9,569 bases of DNA from Actinomycetota bacterium (GTDB lineage Bacteria; Actinomycetota; Thermoleophilia; UBA2241): NCBI GenBank assembly GCA_026392265.1, contig JAPLCL010000200.1, positions 1-9,569 on the forward strand. Direction: 5' to 3'. The translations under genes were made by a program, and so were the position numbers. Shown here in pieces: positions 5,951 through 9,569 of this stretch. The notes below the pieces were generated by a model. That model did no database searches, was not told where the DNA came from, and was given only the letters and a program-made list of their open reading frames with translations. Every line of letters begins with the position of its first letter. Position 1 is the stretch's first letter.

Positions 5951-7417
5951 TCAGAGAACGTTGGAGAGGAGCCGGGCCGCCTGGTTGCGGAACCTCCTCA
6001 GGCGGCCGACCGACAGCACGTCGTCGAGGGTGACTTCGTGACAGTTCTCCATGTCGGCGAGAAACGCGGCGGTGCACTGCTGCGCAAAGCCCCGGTCGAA
6101 CACCCAGCACATGAGCTCCTTGTGGAGCTTCAGGCTGCGCTGGTCCATGTTCATGGTCCCCACCGCGCCGATGAGCCCGTCCACGACGATCGTCTTGGAG
6201 TGAAAGAAGCCGGCCTCGTACTTGTATACCTTGCCGCCGGCTTCGATGAGCTTCCGGTAGTAGGTTTGCGCGGCATAGTACGGCAGCCGCTTGTCGGGGA
6301 CGCCGGTCATCATGAAGCGCACGTCGATACCGCTCAGGGCCGCGTTGATCATCACGTCGTAGACGCTGTAGTCGGGGACGAAGTAGGGCGACTGGATCCA
6401 CACCGACTCCTCCGCCTGGCCGATGGCGACCATGTGGGCGCGGCGGGCCGCGCTCCATGGGTCTTCGACTCCTTGCGCGGCGATCTCGATCAGCGTACCG
6501 GAGTCGACGGCCGTCTGGTCGGGCGCCGGCATGTACTGCTCCGTGAACAGATCCTCGTGGTCCTTCTTGTGTTCGAACCAGCGGGACGCGTACAGCTTCT
6601 CGAGGCCGGCCACGGCCTGGCCGGTGAGGCGCAGGTGGGTATCCCGCCAGGTGGCGAACCGCTCGCCGCCGTCGATGTACTCCTGGCCTACGTTCATGCC
6701 GCCGGTGTAGCCGATCTCGCCGTCGATGACGACGATCTTGCGGTGGTTACGGTAGTTGATGCGCAGGAGATCGGTGACGTCGGCGCGCACGAGTGCGCCC
6801 GCCCTGGCGAGCTGCTTGAGCTCGCGCTTCTTGAACGAGATGCAGCCCATCCAGTCGTACATGATGCGGACCTCCACGCCGGCCTTGAGCCGGTCGAGCA
6901 GGATCGGGACGAGCTCCGCCGTGAGCCGGTCCTGCTCCCAGATGAAGTACTGCAGGTGGATGAAGCGCTGCGCGCCCGCGAGGTCCTCTTTGAGGCGCGC
7001 GAACTTGGCCTTGCCGGTGACGAACAGCTCGACCGACGCGGCCGGCAGCACCGTCGACACGTTCTCGCTGGTGATCGCCCGGGAGACGGGTACGGCGATG
7101 GTGCCGGCCCACTCGCCGACGAAGCGCCCGGTGGCGCCGGTGTTGCGCTGGTAGATCGGCGCCATCTCCTCGGTCTCGACGCGCTTGAGCGTCTGGATCC
7201 AGCCTTTGCGCTGCGCCACGACCTTCCAGTCGCGGCCGAAGAAGATGTAGAAGAAGACGCCGATCACCGGCAGGAAGACCAGGATGAAGATCCAGGCGAG
7301 CGTGATCGAGGGCTCGCGGTCGTCCATGATGAGCAGGACGATCGTGAACGTCCAGTAGATGAAGAAGAGGATCTCGAGCCAGCCCGGCAGAAGCGCGGCA
7401 AGGGAGAAACTAGACAT
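5951..7417 (-). CDS. cls: Cardiolipin synthase (phospholipase D type)
   Basis: Membrane enzyme that joins two phosphatidylglycerols into cardiolipin and glycerol (ClsA-type chemistry). The 488-residue length is typical. Residues 12-31 and 39-61 form two N-terminal membrane helices, the usual PLDc_N region, followed by GRDWKVV. Two catalytic HxKxxxxD motifs are present: HRKIVVID (225-232) followed by GYTGGMN, and HSKTIVVD (406-413) followed by GAVGTMNMD. Both His and Lys pairs are intact, so the enzyme should be active. The C-terminal tail (RRFRNQAARLLSNVL) matches the end seen in Cls proteins. ATG 7417 starts just before the first helix and has a near-consensus promoter ending 6 nt before it, which implies a leaderless transcript. 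It is followed after 19 nt by the copy B membrane gene. Among PLD enzymes, the two-helix N-terminus and length point to Cls rather than a hydrolase. Confidence 0.95.
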   Translation of the reverse strand: MSSFSLAALLPGWLEILFFIYWTFTIVLLIMDDREPSITLAWIFILVFLPVIGVFFYIFFGRDWKVVAQRKGWIQTLKRVETEEMAPIYQRNTGATGRFVGEWAGTIAVPVSRAITSENVSTVLPAASVELFVTGKAKFARLKEDLAGAQRFIHLQYFIWEQDRLTAELVPILLDRLKAGVEVRIMYDWMGCISFKKRELKQLARAGALVRADVTDLLRINYRNHRKIVVIDGEIGYTGGMNVGQEYIDGGERFATWRDTHLRLTGQAVAGLEKLYASRWFEHKKDHEDLFTEQYMPAPDQTAVDSGTLIEIAAQGVEDPWSAARRAHMVAIGQAEESVWIQSPYFVPDYSVYDVMINAALSGIDVRFMMTGVPDKRLPYYAAQTYYRKLIEAGGKVYKYEAGFFHSKTIVVDGLIGAVGTMNMDQRSLKLHKELMCWVFDRGFAQQCTAAFLADMENCHEVTLDDVLSVGRLRRFRNQAARLLSNVL

Positions 7418-7423
7418 GGGCGC

Positions 7424-7452
7424 ACGCTAACCGATGCTGGCAGCCCTGTCAC
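7424..7452 (-). promoter_or_regulatory. Promoter of cls (leaderless)
   Basis: On the minus strand: GTGACA (5 of 6 to the TTGACA -35), exactly 17 nt, then TAGCGT (TANNNT -10). The -10 ends 6 nt before the cls ATG, so transcription should start at about the A of the start codon. No Shine-Dalgarno is present, consistent with leaderless translation. This gives cls and copy B a promoter separate from the DUF6159-like gene. Confidence 0.6.
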
Positions 7453-7461
7453 GCGGCAGGC

Positions 7462-7498
7462 GGCGGGGGCGCGGCGGGTCGCCGGTGAGCGCCCCGCC
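7462..7498 (-). terminator. GC-rich hairpin after the DUF6159-like gene, possible terminator
   Basis: GGCGGGGGCGC (7462-7472) pairs with GCGCCCCGCC (7489-7498) with one bulged G. The loop itself holds a small stem, GGCG (7473-7476) with CGCC (7480-7483). It begins about 15 nt past the stop of the DUF6159-like gene and lies before the cls promoter. There is no T-tract, but high-GC actinobacteria often lack one. Confidence 0.4.
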
Positions 7499-7512
7499 GC
7501 CCGCAGTTCGCG

Positions 7513-8367
7513 TCAGCTGCCTCGCCGCGAGCGCTTGGGCTGAAAGGCGCCGGCCAAAGTCCCGTGGTCGAAGGCGCCGGTATCGCCGCCGACGGCGTAC
7601 TCGTACAGGGCGGCGGAGTAGATGCCACGCAGCGTGGCGCCCAGAAGGCTTATCACCATGATGGCGATGACGGCCAGGGCGATGACGGCGAGGCCGACGG
7701 CGACGACGCCGGCGCTCATGATCAGCACGCCGAGCCCGATACCGACCACGGCCACGGCGAAGCCCAGCAGGCCGAACACCAGCCCGATCCCGGCGTTGCC
7801 GATGATCTGCTCGCCCCACGTCTTCTTGAGCAGTCCGGCGCTGCGCTTGATCGCGGTCACCGGCCCGATGCCCTCGACGACCAGTACGGGGATGACGAGG
7901 AAGGTGATGACGTTCCACGCCATGCCGCCCAGCGCCGCGACGATGACGCCGGCGATGCCGCCGCGCTCGCGCAGGATCTGCAGCACGAGGCCGACGGTCG
8001 CGGCGATGGCCGCGTAGCCGAGGATGGGACCGATGTGGCTCCAGGCGCCGCGAAGTCCGTCCCCGAGCGTCGGGTCGCCGCCCTTGAGGCGGATGATGGC
8101 GGCGCTCACCAGGGCGGCGTTGAAGAAGATGATGACCAGGTACTCGACCAGGTAGAACAGGACGATGAGCACATACAGGCCCACGCCGGCGCCGTTGTCG
8201 CTGACGCCTTGCCAGAAGCCGGTGAAGAACCCGGGGATCACGAACGAGACCGTCACGATGAGCACCCCGATCGTCGACACGATCGGGAAGACGACCAGCT
8301 CCTTGTCCTGCTGCAGCACTCCCCAGCACAGTTTGACGAGCGCCCAGCTGCGCGCGAAACGACCCAT
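7513..8367 (-). CDS. DUF6159-like integral membrane protein
   Basis: A 284-residue polytopic membrane protein. The N-terminus MGRFARSWALVKLCWGVLQQDKEL followed by a hydrophobic helix is characteristic of the DUF6159 family of small membrane proteins common in actinobacteria and archaea; function unknown. Predicted helices lie near 26-46, 64-92, 114-130, 138-165 and two long stretches within 193-245. The amphipathic segment around 168-186 (GPVTAIKRSAGLLKKTWGEQ) resembles the loop seen in such proteins. The C-terminus is Arg/Lys-rich. I chose the ATG at 8367 because it begins the family sequence and has a good ribosome site (GGAGAGGGG, 5 nt spacing). An in-frame extension to 8487 would cover the divergent promoter and adds non-family sequence. 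It is divergently arranged with the DUF1269-like gene. Confidence 0.85.
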   Translation of the reverse strand: MGRFARSWALVKLCWGVLQQDKELVVFPIVSTIGVLIVTVSFVIPGFFTGFWQGVSDNGAGVGLYVLIVLFYLVEYLVIIFFNAALVSAAIIRLKGGDPTLGDGLRGAWSHIGPILGYAAIAATVGLVLQILRERGGIAGVIVAALGGMAWNVITFLVIPVLVVEGIGPVTAIKRSAGLLKKTWGEQIIGNAGIGLVFGLLGFAVAVVGIGLGVLIMSAGVVAVGLAVIALAVIAIMVISLLGATLRGIYSAALYEYAVGGDTGAFDHGTLAGAFQPKRSRRGS

Positions 8368-8372
8368 ACACA

Positions 8373-8381
8373 CCCCTCTCC
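8373..8381 (-). promoter_or_regulatory. Ribosome binding site deciding the DUF6159-like start
   Basis: GGAGAGGGG on the minus strand, 5 nt before the ATG at 8367. It fixes this ATG as the start rather than the upstream in-frame ATGs reaching to 8487. Confidence 0.7.
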
Positions 8382-8398
8382 GGTTCGTTGCCCTGGCC

Positions 8399-8404
8399 AT
8401 CATA
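8399..8404 (-). promoter_or_regulatory. Putative -10 of the DUF6159-like gene
   Basis: TATGAT on the minus strand matches TATAAT at 5 of 6. Transcription would start near 8392, leaving a leader of about 25 nt that contains the ribosome site. No convincing -35 is seen at 16-18 nt. Confidence 0.4.
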
Positions 8405-8450
8405 TCGGCCTTCTTCGCGCGGTCCTGAAGCGTGGCGCGCCCGGGCCTCT

Positions 8451-8479
8451 TTGACGCACGGCCGCGGAGCAGATACAAC
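8451..8479 (+). promoter_or_regulatory. Promoter of the DUF1269-like gene
   Basis: TTGACG (8451-8456; 5 of 6 to TTGACA), exactly 17 nt, then TACAAC (8474-8479; 4 of 6 to TATAAT). Expected transcript start is near 8486, giving a leader of about 60 nt. This is a housekeeping sigma-type promoter in the 179-nt divergent region 8368-8546, which otherwise holds no gene I can support. Confidence 0.55.
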
Positions 8480-8546
8480 CGGGTCATGAGTATGGCTGAG
8501 CTGCCGCCGGTGACCGGTGGCGCCGAGACGACGGAGGTACGTGGAG

Positions 8547-9050
8547 ATGGCGAAGGGCACCGTGCATCTGTGTGTGGGCATCTACGACCGGCTGGAGACG
8601 GCCGAACGCGATTACACGGATCTGAACAAGCTGCATCACGCGGGCCTGGTCGGGGCCTACGACGCGGCTGTGGTGGCCCGCGAGGCCGACGGCACGGTCG
8701 GCGTCGTCGAGCGCAAGAAAGACGTCGCCCACGGCGCCTGGACCGGACTCGGCATCGGCGCCCTGGCGGGCCTGCTCTTCCCGCCCGCGCTCATCGGTAC
8801 GGCGCTGGTGGGCGGGGTGGCCGGCGGGCTCGTCGGTAAAGCCAGAGAGAGCCTTTCTAAGGCCGAGGCCGAGGAACTGGGCGCCGCCCTGGGCGAGCAC
8901 GAGGTGGCGCTGGCCGTGGTTGGCGACGCGGCTCTGCTCGAGCACGTCGAGCAGGTGCTGGCCGGGGCCCAGCGGCGCATCGCCAACGAGCTCGACCTGA
9001 CAAAGGAGGATCTCGGCCGGGTGATGCAGGAGGGCGAACAGGCAGACTAG
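8547..9050 (+). CDS. DUF1269-like protein with glycine-zipper membrane segment
   Basis: A 167-residue protein. Residues 1-58 (KGTVHLCVGIYDRLETAERDY...) look like the alpha/beta N-terminal domain of DUF1269 or general-stress-like proteins. Residues 63-98 are a Gly/Ala-rich hydrophobic stretch (GAWTGLGIGALAGLLFPPAL and a GGVAGGLVG end) typical of a glycine zipper that can insert into membranes. Residues 99-167 form a charged domain with a short beta segment (HEVALAVVGD, 118-127) and helices. Members are often found near stress genes; molecular function is unknown. ATG 8547 is chosen because GGAGGT (8533-8538) lies 8 nt before it and because MAKGTVHL starts the domain. Upstream is a good promoter at 8451-8479. 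The next reading frame, the glutamate decarboxylase piece, lies 63 nt downstream in the same phase. Confidence 0.83.
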   Translation: MAKGTVHLCVGIYDRLETAERDYTDLNKLHHAGLVGAYDAAVVAREADGTVGVVERKKDVAHGAWTGLGIGALAGLLFPPALIGTALVGGVAGGLVGKARESLSKAEAEELGAALGEHEVALAVVGDAALLEHVEQVLAGAQRRIANELDLTKEDLGRVMQEGEQAD

Positions 9051-9113
9051 CCAAGCCGGCCGCAGCGGTTCAAGCGAAGGTGCGCTCGGCTAGGTAGTGC
9101 CGGACACGCGAAG

Positions 9114-9422
9114 ATGGGGCCGTTCGAACTGCTCACCAAGCGTGACGCGCTGCCGGTGTTCGCCTTCAAGCTCAAGGACGACGTCGCGAACTTCACGGTC
9201 TTCGACGTCTCGGCGGCGTTGCGCGAGCGCGGCTGGCAGGTACCGGCCTACACGTTCCCGAAGAATACGGAGGATCTGGCGGTGCTGCGCGTCGTGGTGC
9301 GCCGCGGCTTCACGATGGACGTGGCCGACATGCTGCTCGAGGACCTCAGAATGAAGGTCAAGATCCACGAGAAGCTGAAGGTGCCGGTCCATGACAGGGA
9401 CCTCGGCGGCTTCCATCACTAA
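9114..9422 (+). pseudogene. Orphan C-terminal domain of glutamate decarboxylase (about the last 100 residues only)
   Basis: The 102-residue open frame matches the C-terminal small domain of PLP-dependent glutamate decarboxylase: FTVFDVSAALRERGWQVPAY (27-46), then LRVVVRRGFTMDVADMLLED (58-77) and a terminal GGFHH. Full-length bacterial enzymes have about 460 residues. The large PLP domain, including the cofactor lysine, is absent: upstream is a different gene (8547-9050), and the 63 nt between them encode nothing like the enzyme. The piece therefore cannot decarboxylate glutamate by itself. The frame is uninterrupted and the end, including the His tail that in E. coli GadB takes part in pH autoinhibition, is preserved. 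It may be a recent remnant or a retained small protein. The only in-frame start is ATG 9114, with no clear ribosome site. The next gene starts 23 nt downstream. Confidence 0.8.
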
Positions 9423-9445
9423 GACCGGCGCGGAAGGGGTGGCAG

Positions 9446-9569
9446 GTGGACTTCAAGGAGATCATGGACGCCGTCTCGCGGAGCTTCGAGGTCGTGGGCA
9501 TAGGCGTCCTCGTGTTCGGCTTCTTCATCGGCCTCTACCTGGCGCTGCGCGACCTCCTGCGGGGCAAGC
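9446..9569 (+). CDS. DUF1622-like small membrane protein, N-terminus, cut by right edge
   Basis: GTG 9446 follows a good ribosome site (AAGGGG 9434-9439, 6 nt spacing) and opens a frame that runs to the window edge. The 41 visible residues begin VDFKEIMDAVSRSFEVVGIG and continue as one hydrophobic helix (about 16-36) ending in a basic RDLLRGK. An amphipathic start followed by a helix with a VG.GVLV pattern resembles DUF1622 membrane proteins of unknown function; this is a likeness, not a proof. An in-frame ATG at 9464 is possible, but the ribosome-site spacing favours the GTG. It lies 23 nt after the glutamate decarboxylase piece and may share its transcript. Confidence 0.6.
   Translation, partial: MDFKEIMDAVSRSFEVVGIGVLVFGFFIGLYLALRDLLRGK

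Noticed and set aside
5837..7543. 568-codon plus-strand open frame opposite cls
   Set aside because: Asp/Glu/Arg/His-rich shadow of cls, whose two HKD motifs are intact on the minus strand.
8432..8839. Plus-strand open frame overlapping the start of the DUF1269-like gene
   Set aside because: Arg/Gly-rich shadow; the DUF1269-like frame has the family sequence and the ribosome site.
9061..9100. ggttcaag, resembling a tRNA T-loop
   Set aside because: No acceptor, D or anticodon stems can be formed around it.
9051..9113. Possible stop-codon readthrough joining the DUF1269-like gene to the glutamate decarboxylase piece
   Set aside because: They are in the same phase separated by one TAG, but the 21-codon linker resembles neither family and both proteins have natural ends, so it is probably coincidence.
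1..9569. CRISPR array, insertion sequence, phage, toxin-antitoxin or defence system
   Set aside because: I looked for spaced repeats, terminal inverted repeats, transposase or integrase motifs and recognisable defence genes, and saw none.

Overview
The window is very GC-rich, with G or C in most third codon positions. It reads like chromosome from a high-GC actinobacterium. A member of the Thermoleophilia or a relative is my guess, from the gene content (DUF6159-like membrane protein, DUF1269-type stress protein, LPG-synthase-type membrane proteins) and from several genes that seem to be leaderless. No taxonomic marker is present, so this is inference. I see no rRNA, tRNA, transposase, integrase, phage gene or CRISPR array. 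Coding density is high and no stretch over about 180 bases lacks a gene.

Layout. 1-955 (+) is the C-terminal part of an HD-superfamily phosphohydrolase cut by the left edge. It converges on a complete class II fumarase, fumC (998-2404, -). Divergent from fumC is a 123-residue protein with ten cysteines (2511-2882, +). Next come a Trp-rich small protein (2972-3358, +), an overlapping LPG-synthase-type multi-span membrane protein (3340-4437, +) and a YgbA/'nitrous oxide-stimulated promoter' family cysteine protein (4483-4836, +). These converge on a second, paralogous LPG-synthase-type membrane protein (4870-5931, -), which lies 19 nt downstream of a cardiolipin synthase (5951-7417, -). A DUF6159-like membrane protein (7513-8367, -) is divergent from a DUF1269-like glycine-zipper protein (8547-9050, +). 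After that come an orphan C-terminal piece of glutamate decarboxylase (9114-9422, +) and the start of a DUF1622-like membrane protein (9446 to the right edge, +).

How the genes may work together. The centre (2972-7417) is membrane-lipid oriented: cardiolipin synthesis plus two paralogous proteins of the MprF-flippase-like fold, in inverted arrangement around a YgbA protein. In E. coli, ygbA belongs to the NO-responsive NsrR regulon. The right part (7513-9569) resembles an envelope or general-stress neighbourhood. Fumarase is central metabolism and probably unrelated to its neighbours. The most unusual items are the stand-alone glutamate decarboxylase C-terminus, the convergent paralogue pair, the ten-cysteine protein, and a recurring TAGCGT/TAGTGT -10 element placed so close to start codons that transcripts would be leaderless or nearly so. 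I found no convincing complete new defence or mobile system.
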